This document shows positions 44,248 through 54,153 of a DNA stretch of 64,000 nucleotides, one piece after another. The DNA lies in contig JAIXQO010000003.1 in the NCBI GenBank assembly GCA_027485695.1, positions 186,001-250,000 of the forward strand. Reading direction: 5' to 3'. Origin of the DNA: Pseudomonadota bacterium. Lineage in GTDB: Bacteria; Bdellovibrionota; UBA1018. The first letter of the stretch is position 1; each line of letters begins with the position of its first letter. Below the pieces are notes generated by a model, which saw only the letters and a program-made list of their open reading frames with translations, made no database searches and was not told the DNA's origin. A program made the position numbers and the translations under genes.

Positions 44248-45558
44248 ATGTCGCATCTGCGCTCGCTCGTCCTTTTGCTTTTGCCCTTTTCTTTGGCTCA
44301 CGCTGCCTCTTCTCTAGACGGCTTTGTTCCGCTCTCTGAAACTCCAAGCGCCATCACTGACGTCGAACTGGCATCTTGGTCGTCTGAGATTCCGGCTCAA
44401 GGAGTGGTTGCACTAGGTGAAAGCGTTCATGGGTCCGAGCCGTTCTTGAAACTTCAGGCGCGTTTGATTCGTTACTTGGTCGAGAATCGTGGTTTCCGAG
44501 TCGTGATTTGGGAGAACGCGCTTCATCGAAGTCGGGAGCTACAAACGTATCTCTCCTCTTGCCGCTCTCGGATGTCGGTTCCACCGATCGATACGCTCTA
44601 TATGCCAACTCAGGCTGATATCGAGTTTTTCTCCTGGGCTTGCGCGTTCAACTTGGCACATCCAGGTGATCCCATTGTTTTTCGTGGCATGGACATTTGG
44701 GATCGACCTTGGTCACACTTTTCTGATCTGATCGCACTAAATGCGGAACTCGGTTTAGGTGCAAGTGTCACACTGGACGACGCCAAGCGAGTTTGTCCGA
44801 TCGTAGGCGCGGACAACTGGACGGCGACACGACCAACCTTCGCGAAGTTGAATACGGACAAACAGTTCCTACCGGCAGCGGATTTCTTGACTTGCCTGGA
44901 GCGATTGAATGAATTCGATCGGCAACTTCGGGATTTGATCAATCGATCCGTCGTATCGCCTTACGCAAAGAAGCGTGCCTATTCCGGGCGTCTGAATGTG
45001 TCGACGTTGATCGGTTGGTTAAAATACTACGACATCGTGCGAACCTCGTCCGCCAACGCTTGGAATGAACGAGATCAAGCTCAAGCGAGAAACATCAAAT
45101 TCATCTTGGAACAAGAATCCGTCACCAAAGCGGTCCTGATCGCCCATACGTCTCATACTTCGCATGGCCGATCAGACGCGGATTGGTGGGGACTCGGATT
45201 GGGTGCCATTCAGTCGGGTGTGCATTACTTAGAAACAATTCAAGGCATACCGGTTAAGAACTACGCGCTGACGGGCTACGAGGTGAGTGGAACTCAGGGC
45301 GAATTCTTGAAGCCGACGGCACCAGATTCCCTTGATCTTTATCTGCATGACCAGGGCGTTCGTGCGGGTTACGTTCCGAGCAGTGCCGCGTTTCTTTCTC
45401 GCTACTCAAAATGGTGGTTTCAGAATGAAAACGTCGCCGGACCGTTTGAAAACGGTGTGTACGTCACGCTTGCCGATCACTTCGACGGCTATTTCTTTTT
45501 TGATACCTCTCTCCTGGGCCTCAAGGCAGAGCCTTGGCGCGATATCTGGAAACCGTAG
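44248..45558 (+). CDS. exported erythromycin-esterase-family protein
   Basis: 436-residue protein with signal peptide (LVLLLLPFSLAHAAS). Family motifs are GVVALGESVHGSEPF (catalytic Glu/His), VVIWENALHRSRELQ, and LIAHTSHTSHGRSDADWW. The group includes macrolide lactone hydrolases and enzymes of unknown role; being exported, this one may act on a periplasmic or external ester. It is not evidence for macrolide resistance by itself. Confidence 0.82.
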   Translation: MSHLRSLVLLLLPFSLAHAASSLDGFVPLSETPSAITDVELASWSSEIPAQGVVALGESVHGSEPFLKLQARLIRYLVENRGFRVVIWENALHRSRELQTYLSSCRSRMSVPPIDTLYMPTQADIEFFSWACAFNLAHPGDPIVFRGMDIWDRPWSHFSDLIALNAELGLGASVTLDDAKRVCPIVGADNWTATRPTFAKLNTDKQFLPAADFLTCLERLNEFDRQLRDLINRSVVSPYAKKRAYSGRLNVSTLIGWLKYYDIVRTSSANAWNERDQAQARNIKFILEQESVTKAVLIAHTSHTSHGRSDADWWGLGLGAIQSGVHYLETIQGIPVKNYALTGYEVSGTQGEFLKPTAPDSLDLYLHDQGVRAGYVPSSAAFLSRYSKWWFQNENVAGPFENGVYVTLADHFDGYFFFDTSLLGLKAEPWRDIWKP

Positions 45559-45576
45559 TTCGTCGTATCAAATTCT

Positions 45577-45960
45577 CTATCCGCTCATCGGTGTGCAGAT
45601 CTCGACGAGGTTCCCGTCGAGATCGAGCACGTAGCCGACTTTTTGACCCCAGGGTTTTTCGGTGATCGGCTTGACGAGAATGGCGCCTGCCTTCAGAGCC
45701 TGGTCAAAATCGGTTTCAATTTGATCTGTTGTAAGACCGATTTCCGCTCGGTAATGAGTGGGGGATCGGAGTTCGACCGGCAGTCCTTGAGACGCTACAA
45801 AAGCTCGATCAACGAAACCAAGCGCAGTGGCGCCTGTTTCGCATTCTCCGTAGGTTTTGGATTCATGGAGAAATCGAGTCGGTATGCCAAACGCGCTTTC
45901 GTAAAACTTGAGCGATCTTTCGACACTTTCTACGTAGAATAGCAAATAGCCAAGTTTCAT
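45577..45960 (-). CDS. VOC-family (glyoxalase/bleomycin-resistance) protein
   Basis: 127-residue single VOC domain: MKLGYLLFYVESVERSLKFY, CETGATALGFVD, a pair of conserved Glu/His-type positions at EIGLTTDQIETDF and VGYVLDLDGNLVEIC. Members bind a metal and a small ligand; the substrate is unknown. The ATG overlaps the stop of the upstream gene by four bases (coupled). Confidence 0.85.
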   Translation of the reverse strand: MKLGYLLFYVESVERSLKFYESAFGIPTRFLHESKTYGECETGATALGFVDRAFVASQGLPVELRSPTHYRAEIGLTTDQIETDFDQALKAGAILVKPITEKPWGQKVGYVLDLDGNLVEICTPMSG

Positions 45961-46403
45961 AGTGCTTCCGTCCTGATTGAAAATCCGTATTGAATGTTTT
46001 GGAGTTTGAGCTGCCAGCGATCTTGGGTCAGTTCACCGGCTTTGAGTAGTTCATGATAAGCAGCATGAAGAAATCGCGCGCGATCTTGTCCGTTTTGAAT
46101 CAGTGCGACCAAACGGCCTGCTGGCCCATATTCCAGTGCGTCCGGCAGTAGAATTTCCTGATACCCGTTCGTCAGATAGACTTGAATACCGGAAGGCGTG
46201 AGTTCGACTTGTCGAACGAAGTACGCGGTATCTTCTACCTGAATCGGACGGCTTTCATGGCCAATTCGAATCTCATAGCCGTCCTGGGTGCGATAGATCG
46301 ATTTTAAGTAGGTTTCGATGGTGCGTTGGTGTGTGATCTCGTCTCCATCCGAGCGGAGAACGCCGTTGCGATCCAAGGAGAGTATTTCGTAGTCGAGTCT
46401 CAC
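45957..46403 (-). CDS. DUF1285-like protein
   Basis: 148-residue protein. The order of segments NGVLRSDGDEITHQRTIETY, YEIRIGHESRPIQVEDTAYF, EILLPDALEYG and RARFLHAAYHELLKAGE follows the DUF1285 consensus as I recall it. Cytoplasmic, role unknown. Four-base overlap with the VOC gene suggests co-expression. Confidence 0.6.
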   Translation of the reverse strand: MRLDYEILSLDRNGVLRSDGDEITHQRTIETYLKSIYRTQDGYEIRIGHESRPIQVEDTAYFVRQVELTPSGIQVYLTNGYQEILLPDALEYGPAGRLVALIQNGQDRARFLHAAYHELLKAGELTQDRWQLKLQNIQYGFSIRTEAL

Positions 46404-46436
46404 TCGTGCGAGCGTAGTCGATTCACTGGATCAAGT

Positions 46437-47483
46437 CTATGGAGTCTGGACTAAGGTCGGCTGCGGTGAAATCGGGTTTTCTACCCAACGAATGAACGGA
46501 TGAATAGTGGAGCGGATCAAGCGAGAGCAGAGGCCCGGAGTATTTTCGAACATTCGAATAGGCAGGTTATGGCCTTGTATTTCCACGCCATCGGAGATGA
46601 GGTCGCGAATGCGCTCTTTAAAAGGAATTTTTAGAAGCTTCACTGCTTTACCTTTTGACGCAATAGAGCCGACCGGGATCGATTCACCGGTGGTCGTGAT
46701 GATCTCGAGCGGCAGCTCGATAGACGCTTTGGGATTTTGAAGGATCTTTTTTTCGGTTTCAGGATGGGCCGTTTGTAACCAGTTTTTCCAACGGTTCCAC
46801 CGATCCTCGCGGAAATCTTTTTTCTTCTCTCGGTATTCGTTTAACCATTGTTCACGTACGGATTCCGGGATCGGGTCGCGTTTCATGACAGACGCAAGCG
46901 TCGTCTCCCAGATTTCGTTCGAAGGCATTCCATCGATCTCGAGGCGTATGCGGATCATCGTGTTGTCAGGATCTGTCACCGCGATGGCTCTGCCCCATTC
47001 TGCTTCGAGTGCGGCGATGGTTTCATCACCTAGCCCGTTTTCGCTATCGATCCAAGTCAGAATCTTGCTTCGACGAGTACCTGTGAGTAGTGGCCCCTCG
47101 GGAATCGGGGAGCTGATTTGATAGATCGTCGGAGCGCTCGAATGGGTGAGGAGGGCTTCGAATACCTTGCGCTGCTGAAGAGATTCCTTGGAGTAGAGGA
47201 GTCCTTGAGCGATCAACAGAGCTGTGGGAACGCCTTTGATCACTTGGTAGGCGACGGATAAACCCGTAAGAGGATTTGGCGCGAGAACCGCCGCGTAAGA
47301 GGCGACTGAAATTTGTGCGATCGGAATCGCTGCTACCGTGATGGCCGCTCGTTTACCGAGTTTGACTTCGAATTCTTGGACCTGAGTGAAGACGAGGATT
47401 TCCCTGGCAAAACTCGACGGGGCGAGAGCGCAAAAGAGTGCGAAAGCGGTGAGCGCCCGAGTTTTCAGTCGGCGGAAAGTCAT
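46437..47483 (-). CDS. exported protein of unknown function
   Basis: 348-residue protein from the ATG at 47483, signal peptide ALTAFALFCALAPSSFA. A hydrophobic part (about residues 55-110) suggests one to two membrane segments, then a charged domain with IPEGPLLTGTRRSKILTWID. C-terminus has SLCSRLIRS-like phrase (TPGLCSRLIRSTIHPFIRW). No family recognised. Confidence 0.65.
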   Translation of the reverse strand: MTFRRLKTRALTAFALFCALAPSSFAREILVFTQVQEFEVKLGKRAAITVAAIPIAQISVASYAAVLAPNPLTGLSVAYQVIKGVPTALLIAQGLLYSKESLQQRKVFEALLTHSSAPTIYQISSPIPEGPLLTGTRRSKILTWIDSENGLGDETIAALEAEWGRAIAVTDPDNTMIRIRLEIDGMPSNEIWETTLASVMKRDPIPESVREQWLNEYREKKKDFREDRWNRWKNWLQTAHPETEKKILQNPKASIELPLEIITTTGESIPVGSIASKGKAVKLLKIPFKERIRDLISDGVEIQGHNLPIRMFENTPGLCSRLIRSTIHPFIRWVENPISPQPTLVQTP

Positions 47484-47628
47484 AGGGACTTCTCGGTATG
47501 AGGGATGGTTCGGCTCAAGTGAAAAGTGGGAATACGGCGTCAAAATAATGAGATGGGGCATTTTTCTGACGTTCTAGTACGCTTAGCGAGTTGCCTAGCC
47601 CGGGTCTCTTCGATAGGTTGAAAATCAT

Positions 47629-48522
47629 ATGAAGGCGAAACAACAAGCACTCTTTCTGGAGTCCCTAGTCGAAATCATCCGCAAAACATCCACGGAGATG
47701 CCGGCCGACGTCGTGAGAGCGATCGAAAAAGGTCGAGCGGTCGAAGCAGAGTCAACGAGCGCGAAATATGCGATGAACATCATTTGCGATAATATCGGCA
47801 TCGCAAAAGTCAAAAGTCAGCCGCTTTGCCAGGATACAGGTACGATTCTCTTTTTTATCCATTATCCGGCGAAAACTGACTACGAACTGATGACAAAACT
47901 CATTAAGAAGGCCGTCGCCGCTGCCACCAAGAAAGGCTACCTTCGCCAGAACAGCGTCGACTCGCTGACCGGAGAGAATAACGGCACGAACGTAGGGCCA
48001 GGAAGTCCCGTGATTCACGCCGAGCCTTGGAAAAAAGATTTTTTCGATATTCGACTCATGCTCAAGGGCGGCGGTTGCGAAAACGTGGGCGCCCAGTACT
48101 CGCTGCCGGATGGGCGAGTGGGAGCGGGACGCGATCTGCTTGGAGTGAAGAAAGTCATCCTCGATGCCGTTCAGCAAGCCCAAGGCAAAGGTTGTGGTCC
48201 TGGAGTGCTGGGGGTCACGATCGGGGGGGATCGAGGAACGGGTTATTTCGTTTCCAAAGAGCAATTCCTTCGCAAGATGGATGATAAAAATCCGAATCCC
48301 GTACTAGCTAAACTCGAGGACGAAATCGTCCAAGAGGCGAACCGTCTGGGTATCGGTCCGATGGGATTCGGAGGCAAAACGACGTTGATGGGCACCAAAA
48401 TTGCGGCTTTGAACCGCCTGCCGGCGTCGTTCTTTGTAAGCGTGTCATATATGTGCTGGGCATTTCGCCGCCAAGGCGCCAAGGTTTCTGTTCAAGGCGC
48501 GATTCAGAAATGGCTGTATTAG
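47629..48522 (+). CDS. fumarate hydratase class I, alpha subunit
   Basis: 297-residue Fe-S lyase subunit. Cluster cysteines are in PLCQDTGT (about 65), GGGCENVGAQY (about 148) and GKGCGPGVLGVTIGGDRG (about 185). This is the two-subunit form found in many anaerobes and proteobacteria; tartrate dehydratase is the main alternative. The beta subunit gene follows after 28 bases. Confidence 0.9.
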   Translation: MKAKQQALFLESLVEIIRKTSTEMPADVVRAIEKGRAVEAESTSAKYAMNIICDNIGIAKVKSQPLCQDTGTILFFIHYPAKTDYELMTKLIKKAVAAATKKGYLRQNSVDSLTGENNGTNVGPGSPVIHAEPWKKDFFDIRLMLKGGGCENVGAQYSLPDGRVGAGRDLLGVKKVILDAVQQAQGKGCGPGVLGVTIGGDRGTGYFVSKEQFLRKMDDKNPNPVLAKLEDEIVQEANRLGIGPMGFGGKTTLMGTKIAALNRLPASFFVSVSYMCWAFRRQGAKVSVQGAIQKWLY

Positions 48523-48550
48523 TGCAGTCGAACCATTTGAGGACTCACTC

Positions 48551-49141
48551 ATGAAAACGTTGACCGCACCGTTTACCGAAGAACAAGTTCGCCAACTCAA
48601 AGTAGGCGACATGGTTGAAATCACCGGACTCATCTACACCGGACGTGACGCCGTTCACAAATGGCTCTCCGAAGGAAACGAGCCACCTAAAAATGAGGTC
48701 GACCTCAACAATAGCATTATCTACCACTGCGGCCCGGTCGTGATGAAAAAGAAAAACGCTTGGACGGTGACGGCAGCCGGTCCGACGACTTCGATTCGTG
48801 AGGAGCCATACCAAGCAGGCATCATCGAAAAATACAAACTCAAAGGCGTGATCGGCAAAGGCGGCATGGGCGAGAAAACTCGCATCGCCTGTCAGAAGTT
48901 CGGTTGTGTTTACCTCCACGCGATCGGTGGAGCGGCACAAGTCTTGGCGGAGAAAATTGTCCGAGTCGAGGGCGTCTACGGTTATGAAAAATTCGGCAGT
49001 CCCGAGGCGATTTGGAAGCTTCAGGTGGTGAAATTGCCAGTCGTGGTGACGATAGACGCCCATGGAAACTCGCTCCATGCCGAAATCGAAAAGCAGTCGA
49101 GCGCTGAGCTTCAAACGCTTTTCGCAGGGATGAAGAAATAA
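48551..49141 (+). CDS. fumarate hydratase class I, beta subunit
   Basis: 196-residue subunit that completes the active site: TGLIYTGRDAVHKWLSEG, YHCGPVVMKKKNAW, GPTTSIREEPYQ (substrate-binding) and GGAAQVLAEKI. GAGGA Shine-Dalgarno upstream. Its stop TAA overlaps the next start ATG by one base, so the tryptophan dioxygenase gene is probably coupled to it. Confidence 0.9.
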   Translation: MKTLTAPFTEEQVRQLKVGDMVEITGLIYTGRDAVHKWLSEGNEPPKNEVDLNNSIIYHCGPVVMKKKNAWTVTAAGPTTSIREEPYQAGIIEKYKLKGVIGKGGMGEKTRIACQKFGCVYLHAIGGAAQVLAEKIVRVEGVYGYEKFGSPEAIWKLQVVKLPVVVTIDAHGNSLHAEIEKQSSAELQTLFAGMKK

Positions 49142-49959
49142 TGTCAGGTGGCGAAAAACCTTCGGTCTATACGAAAACAGATCTGACCTATAACGACTAC
49201 CTCAAGGTTCCGGAGCTGATTTCCCTACAGAAACCTCTCTCTCAGCCGGAGCACCACGATGAGATGCTCTTCATCATCATTCACCAGGCGTATGAACTTT
49301 GGTTCAAGCTCTGTTTGCATGAGCTGGAACGAGCGATGGATCACATGGAGAAAAATGAGCCGCTCAAGGCTCAGCACTTCGTCAAACGAACGGTCGAGAT
49401 TTTCCGAGTTCTTTTGGGGCAGATCCATATTCTGGAGACGATGCGCCCGATCGATTTTCTGGGGTTCCGCGATCACCTCATGCCAGCAAGTGGCTTCCAG
49501 TCTCTGCAGTTTCGTGAGTTGGAGTTCGTGGCCGGACTCAAAGAACCGGCTTATCTGAAGTATTTCCAGAATCGCCCGGACTACCTAGAGCGACTCAACT
49601 ATCGGCTTTCTAGTCGAGATTTAAATGCATCTTATCTCAAGATGCTCGGCGGTATGGGTTTCTCGGTTCCGGCGCAGGATACTCCCGAGAGCCATGAAGC
49701 GATTTTGGAAGGAATTCGTCCGATCTATCAGAAACCTGAGTCGCATCTAGAGCTGTATCTTCTGACTGAGTCGCTTCTCGATCTCGATCAAGCGCTCGCG
49801 TTTTGGCGTGAGCATCACGTCAAAGTGGTGGAGCGTGTGATCGGGTTCAAGCGTGGTACCGGTGGCTCCAGTGGGGTGGAGTACCTAAGATCGCAAGCAT
49901 CCAAAAAAGCATTCCCGTATCTATGGGAAGTGCGAACGCTCCTAAAAATCGAGAACTAA
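49141..49959 (+). CDS. kynA: tryptophan 2,3-dioxygenase
   Basis: 272-residue heme enzyme of the first step of the kynurenine pathway, converting tryptophan to N-formylkynurenine. Signature: TYNDYLKVPELISLQ, HHDEMLFIIIHQAYELWFK (about residues 35-55), IHILETMRPIDFLGFRDHL, FKRGTGGSSGVEYLR. Length and motifs match bacterial TDO. Joined to the fumarase operon, though no other kyn gene is nearby. Confidence 0.93.
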   Translation: MSGGEKPSVYTKTDLTYNDYLKVPELISLQKPLSQPEHHDEMLFIIIHQAYELWFKLCLHELERAMDHMEKNEPLKAQHFVKRTVEIFRVLLGQIHILETMRPIDFLGFRDHLMPASGFQSLQFRELEFVAGLKEPAYLKYFQNRPDYLERLNYRLSSRDLNASYLKMLGGMGFSVPAQDTPESHEAILEGIRPIYQKPESHLELYLLTESLLDLDQALAFWREHHVKVVERVIGFKRGTGGSSGVEYLRSQASKKAFPYLWEVRTLLKIEN

Positions 49960-49968
49960 CTTCCGCGA

Positions 49969-50367
49969 CTAGTTGCTCTTCTTCAGGCTGAGCGAAATGC
50001 GAGTGATTCGTGGGAACGTGAGCGCACCGAACACGTCGATGCGGCAGTTGCCGGAGAAGAATCCCTTTTCTTTGGTGACGTATCCCATACCGTAATTCAA
50101 GATACCGCCGCTTTGGACGAAATAGCCTGTGTAGTTGCCCGCGATTTTCGTTTCATTTCCGCAGGTGATAGAGAGCGCGCGAATTTCCGGAACCGTGGTC
50201 TTACGATCTTGTTCCAAGAGGGATGCTTCGTAGTTGTTTCGAACGCCTTTGCAATGGAGTTCGGTTTTAGGTGCGATCGACGGCTCGCAAAACAGAACGT
50301 CGATTTCGCTCGCGCGAACGGCGAAAGAAGACAAAAAAATGCAAACCGACACGACGGTTGTTTTCAT
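49969..50367 (-). CDS. small exported protein of unknown function
   Basis: 132-residue protein with signal peptide (VVSVCIFLSSFAVRAS). Mature part has four Cys spaced in a disulfide-like way (DVLFCEPS, LHCKGVRN, ITCGNET, GNCRIDVFG) and a Gly/Tyr-rich strand. No family recognised. Convergent with tdo. Confidence 0.7.
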   Translation of the reverse strand: MKTTVVSVCIFLSSFAVRASEIDVLFCEPSIAPKTELHCKGVRNNYEASLLEQDRKTTVPEIRALSITCGNETKIAGNYTGYFVQSGGILNYGMGYVTKEKGFFSGNCRIDVFGALTFPRITRISLSLKKSN

Positions 50368-50530
50368 GGGTAGTAATCCTTGTTTAGTGATTATTTAATT
50401 TAGCATGTATAAAAATTCAACCACCGAATGAGTTTTGCCCATCATTCTTCTGAAAATATCGTCTTACTGCTCGGTCCTTGGTGTGGAATTGCGCTTGGAT
50501 GCCTCTGCGGATTCGCGGCATAATGATCGC

Positions 50531-51130
50531 ATGGCAATCCGTAAAATCGCTCGTATGGGTCATCCGGTCCTCCGCAATAAAACTCGCGACATTACTCGTG
50601 AGGAGTTGAACACGGAGGTTTTCCGACAGCTTTTGCAAGATATGGTGGATACGATGGAGGAGTACGGTGGTATCGGACTTGCGGCCCCGCAGATTCATGA
50701 ATCACTGAATCTCGCCATCATCGACTACGACGATTCGAATCCTCGGTATGCGGACGCGAAAACCCAGGACGGCGAAAATTTCACTTCAATGCCGCTTTCG
50801 GTTTTCATCAATCCGAGGGTGACCCCGCTTACGCAGGAAACTCAGAGCTATTGGGAAGGTTGTTTATCCGTTCCGGAGATGCGGGGATTGGTCACTCGAC
50901 CCAAAAAAATTCGTGTCGACTACTGGGACGTGCAGGGAAAAGAGAAAACACTCGTCGCTGAAGGGTTTCTAGCGACGGTTTTTCAGCACGAGCTCGACCA
51001 CCTGATTGGGGTTTTGTATGTCGACCGAATTGGACTGAAGCCAGGCGAAAACCTCCTCGCGTTCACCGAAGAATATCAGCGCTACCTGGTACCTCGAGAG
51101 GGCAGCGGCGTCGGTGAACTCGAAGACTAA
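50531..51130 (+). CDS. def: peptide deformylase
   Basis: 199-residue metalloenzyme from the ATG at 50531 (longer upstream extension is not needed). Motifs: GIGLAAPQI (about 45), EGCLSVPEMRG (Cys ligand, about 115) and FQHELDHLIG (two His and the catalytic Glu). It removes the formyl group from new proteins. The extended C-terminus EGSGVGELED is charged. Its stop overlaps the convergent thioesterase stop. Confidence 0.93.
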   Translation: MAIRKIARMGHPVLRNKTRDITREELNTEVFRQLLQDMVDTMEEYGGIGLAAPQIHESLNLAIIDYDDSNPRYADAKTQDGENFTSMPLSVFINPRVTPLTQETQSYWEGCLSVPEMRGLVTRPKKIRVDYWDVQGKEKTLVAEGFLATVFQHELDHLIGVLYVDRIGLKPGENLLAFTEEYQRYLVPREGSGVGELED

Positions 51131-51615
51131 TTTGAGGTATCTCGCTTGAGATCAGCCGCCAGTTGAATGCGGGAGGCGCGACGTTTCTTAGCTGAATCCA
51201 TGCGCCGCAATTCCTCAGGTGATTCCGCGACTAGTTCGGGGACTTGCCGGGCCTTGCCATCGGAGTCGAGTGCGACAAAAGTGAGGTAAGCCGAAGCCGT
51301 GTGTTTCATTTCGCCGGTCAGCGGATTTTCTTTATCCACGCGAACGCCGACTTCCATGGAGGTGCGTCCCGCATAGTTTACGCTCGCCTTGATGTGCACA
51401 TATTCTCCGAGCTTCACCGGGGCAACGAAATTGAGGGCGTCAATCGAGGCGGTGACCACGACAGATCTCGCGTGTTTACCGGCGGCCATAGCGGCGGCGA
51501 TATCGATCAAGCTCATGACTTTTCCACCGAAAATCGTGCCGATAGCGTTCGTGTCTTGTGGCAGGACCATTTCAGTCATGATGACTTGGGATTCTTTGAC
51601 GGTCTTTTTGATCAT
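51127..51615 (-). CDS. acyl-CoA thioesterase, hotdog fold (YciA-like)
   Basis: 162-residue hotdog-fold protein with the DTNAIGTIFGGKVMSLIDIA segment (about residue 22) typical of YciA-type acyl-CoA thioesterases, and a second conserved GEYVHIKASVNYAGRTSMEV. Cytoplasmic, hydrolyses acyl-CoA. Converges on def with a four-base overlap. Confidence 0.87.
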   Translation of the reverse strand: MIKKTVKESQVIMTEMVLPQDTNAIGTIFGGKVMSLIDIAAAMAAGKHARSVVVTASIDALNFVAPVKLGEYVHIKASVNYAGRTSMEVGVRVDKENPLTGEMKHTASAYLTFVALDSDGKARQVPELVAESPEELRRMDSAKKRRASRIQLAADLKRDTSN

Positions 51616-51786
51616 GGAACGAGTGTACCTTCCCCTGCATAATCGGAAATATGGATTTTGTCGTCAACGAGATGACGCCGTCATGATCCCCTAGAATTTA
51701 TCCCTTGCACCCCGTAAAAATCCCTCGATATGCTCTCCGTAGAAAAACGCGTTCGAAAGGATTCGAACGCTCAAAAAGGAGGGGAA

Positions 51787-52026
51787 ATGGAAGTCTCCCA
51801 ATCGCAAGGTATCCTGTTGATTGAGCAAGTCGCAGCACTGACGGGACTGCCCACGGAGTGGGTTCGCCAAGAGATGTTCAAGATGGTTGAGCAGTCGGGT
51901 CGGGGTATCGACGATTTGACGCTGGACGATCTAAGAATGGTGGTTCTCGGATTCCTCAATGAAACTGCGCTTTCATCGATGGATTTGTCGTCAGAATCAG
52001 GTCGAGTAGTTGCGTTAAGTAACTAA
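51787..52026 (+). CDS. small protein of unknown function
   Basis: 79-residue protein from the ATG at 51787, which follows a strong AAGGAGG. It reads as a short helical protein (TGLPTEWVRQEMFKMVEQSG, TLDDLRMVVLGFLNE) and resembles small regulatory partners by size only. No family recognised. It precedes clpP and is separated by a likely terminator at 52025-52050. Confidence 0.65.
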   Translation: MEVSQSQGILLIEQVAALTGLPTEWVRQEMFKMVEQSGRGIDDLTLDDLRMVVLGFLNETALSSMDLSSESGRVVALSN

Positions 52027-52050
52027 TCGCTCGGCGATTTTTGCCCTTTT
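52025..52050 (+). terminator. short intrinsic terminator
   Basis: AATCGC/GCGATT six-base stem followed by TTTGCCCTTTT. It directly follows the stop of the 79-residue protein gene. The stem is short, so efficiency may be low. Confidence 0.5.
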
Positions 52051-52155
52051 CTGTCAACCTCGACAACAAAAAATATTTTGCAAGCCGTGCGACGCGTTAT
52101 TCCGATACGCTAAGTATCGAGGTACACTTTTACCTAAGAAGAGGATCGTCCCCCC

Positions 52156-52833
52156 ATGATCTATTGGTCCCAGAAACATTCCATTCCCTCCAAGCTCGTT
52201 GAACCAAATGTCGTGGGTTTTACACCGGACATGGCTCCTCAGGGTTATATTCCGAATCCAATCGTGATTGAGCAAACGCCACGAGGCGAACGCCAGTACG
52301 ACATCTATTCGCGACTGCTTCTAGATCGCATCATCTTCCTCGGTACCGAGGTGAATGATGTGGTGGCGAACTTGCTTGTTGCGCAGATGTTCTTTCTCGA
52401 GAGCTCGGACCCTGAGAAACCGATTCACCTTTATATCAATTCTCCCGGCGGTTCCGTGTATGCGGGCCTCGGGATTTACGATGTCATGCAATATGTGAAG
52501 CCTCCAGTGAACACGTATTGCACAGGTCTTGCGGCAAGCATGGGCGCATTCCTGCTCGCTAGCGGAGCTAAGGACAATCGTTACGCGCTTCCGAACGCGC
52601 GTATCATGGTTCATCAGCCGCTCGGAGGAGCGCGTGGCCAAGCCTCGGATATCGAAATCCAGGCCAAAGAAATCCTCTACCTCAAGAAGCGTCTCAACGA
52701 GATGCTTTCCAAACATACGGGCAAACCGATCAGCGTGATCGAAAAAGCCACCGACCGTGACAACTACCTTTCTCCTGATGAGGCGATCGAGCTGGGCTTG
52801 ATCGACAAGGTTGTTACCAAGAGCACAGGCTAA
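52156..52833 (+). CDS. clpP: ATP-dependent Clp protease proteolytic subunit
   Basis: 225-residue serine peptidase. Catalytic Ser in [15 protein letters not shown] (about residue 127), His in MVHQPLGG (about 152), Asp in [17 protein letters not shown] (about 198). The start at 52156 gives an N-terminal extension of ~25 residues compared with most ClpP; an in-frame ATG at 52231 would give the usual length, and the core [18 protein letters not shown] begins soon after. The true start is unclear because the first has only a weak Shine-Dalgarno. It lies 18 bases before clpX, so they are co-transcribed. Confidence 0.95.
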   Translation: MIYWSQKHSIPSKLVEPNVVGFTPDMAPQGYIPNPIVIEQTPRGERQYDIYSRLLLDRIIFLGTEVNDVVANLLVAQMFFLESSDPEKPIHLYINSPGGSVYAGLGIYDVMQYVKPPVNTYCTGLAASMGAFLLASGAKDNRYALPNARIMVHQPLGGARGQASDIEIQAKEILYLKKRLNEMLSKHTGKPISVIEKATDRDNYLSPDEAIELGLIDKVVTKSTG

Positions 52834-52851
52834 TCAAGCAAGGAGACCCTA

Positions 52852-54153
52852 GTGGATACTAAAAAATACGGTGACGGATTTGGGAATCTCTCCTGCTCTT
52901 TTTGCGGCAAGAACCAGCGTGAAGTGAAAAAACTGATCGCTGGTCCGACTGTCTATATTTGCGACGAGTGCATCGAGCTTTGTAACGACATCATCGCCGA
53001 AGAAGGTCAGCGTGAGGCTTCGACCAAGCCTGCCGACCGTCTTCCGAAACCGAATGAGATCAAAGCGCACTTGGACGAATACATCATCGGTCAAGATCGC
53101 GCGAAACGGATCTTCTCGGTTGCCGTTTACAACCATTACAAGCGGATCACGAATCAATCGGACAAGAAGAACGGCAAAGAAGTCGAGCTGCAGAAGTCGA
53201 ACATCCTCGTCATCGGTCCTACCGGTACCGGCAAAACGCTTCTTGCTCAGACTCTCGCTAAGCTTCTGAACGTTCCATTCGCCATGGCGGATGCGACGAC
53301 GCTCACCGAAGCTGGTTACGTCGGTGAAGACGTCGAGAACATCATCTTGAATCTGCTCCAAGCATGCGACAACAACGTCGAGCGCGCTCAGAAGGGCATC
53401 GTTTATGTGGACGAGGTCGATAAGATCTCGCGTAAGAGCGAAAACCCATCGATTACCCGAGACGTTTCAGGCGAAGGTGTGCAGCAAGCACTCCTGAAAC
53501 TCATCGAAGGAACGATTGCCAATGTTCCTCCGAAGGGCGGACGTAAGCATCCTCAGCAAGAGTTCGTGCAAGTGAACACGGGTAACATCTTGTTCATCTG
53601 CGGCGGCGCCTTCGTCGGGATCGATCGAATCATCGCTCAACGTAAGGGCAAGCGTTCCCTCGGTATGCACGCCAATATTTCGGCTAAGAAAGAAGAGAAC
53701 GTCTCTGAACTCTTGGCTCAGGTGGAACCAGAGGATCTGACTCGCTTCGGATTAATTCCGGAGTTCATCGGACGTCTTCCGGTCATCGCAACGCTCGACG
53801 AACTCGACGAGCCAGCGCTCGTAGAGATCCTGACGAAGCCTAAGAACGCGCTCGTGAAACAGTACCAGCGCTTGTTCGAATACGACGGCATTCAGCTGGA
53901 GTTCGAACCAGACGCCATCAACGAGATCGCCAAAGAGGCGATTCAGCGGAAAACCGGCGCACGTGGTCTGCGTGCGATCATCGAGCAATCGATGCTCGAC
54001 GTGATGTACGAGCTTCCGATGCACGGCGAAGTGAAGAAATGCATCATCACCAAGGCGACGATCTCGAACCGCGAGAAACCAATGGTCGTGCTTGCAGACG
54101 GCACGCAAACGACTTTCCAGTCTATTGTCGAGAAAAAAGCCGAGAGCGCATAA
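52852..54153 (+). CDS. clpX: ATP-dependent Clp protease ATP-binding subunit
   Basis: 433-residue AAA+ unfoldase with a GTG start at 52852, preceded by AAGGAG. N-terminal zinc finger Cys at 15, 18, 37 and 40 (SCSFCGKNQ and ICDECIEL), Walker [13 protein letters not shown] near 121, Walker [13 protein letters not shown] near 187. Unfolds substrates and feeds them to ClpP. Standard length. Confidence 0.97.
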   Translation: MDTKKYGDGFGNLSCSFCGKNQREVKKLIAGPTVYICDECIELCNDIIAEEGQREASTKPADRLPKPNEIKAHLDEYIIGQDRAKRIFSVAVYNHYKRITNQSDKKNGKEVELQKSNILVIGPTGTGKTLLAQTLAKLLNVPFAMADATTLTEAGYVGEDVENIILNLLQACDNNVERAQKGIVYVDEVDKISRKSENPSITRDVSGEGVQQALLKLIEGTIANVPPKGGRKHPQQEFVQVNTGNILFICGGAFVGIDRIIAQRKGKRSLGMHANISAKKEENVSELLAQVEPEDLTRFGLIPEFIGRLPVIATLDELDEPALVEILTKPKNALVKQYQRLFEYDGIQLEFEPDAINEIAKEAIQRKTGARGLRAIIEQSMLDVMYELPMHGEVKKCIITKATISNREKPMVVLADGTQTTFQSIVEKKAESA

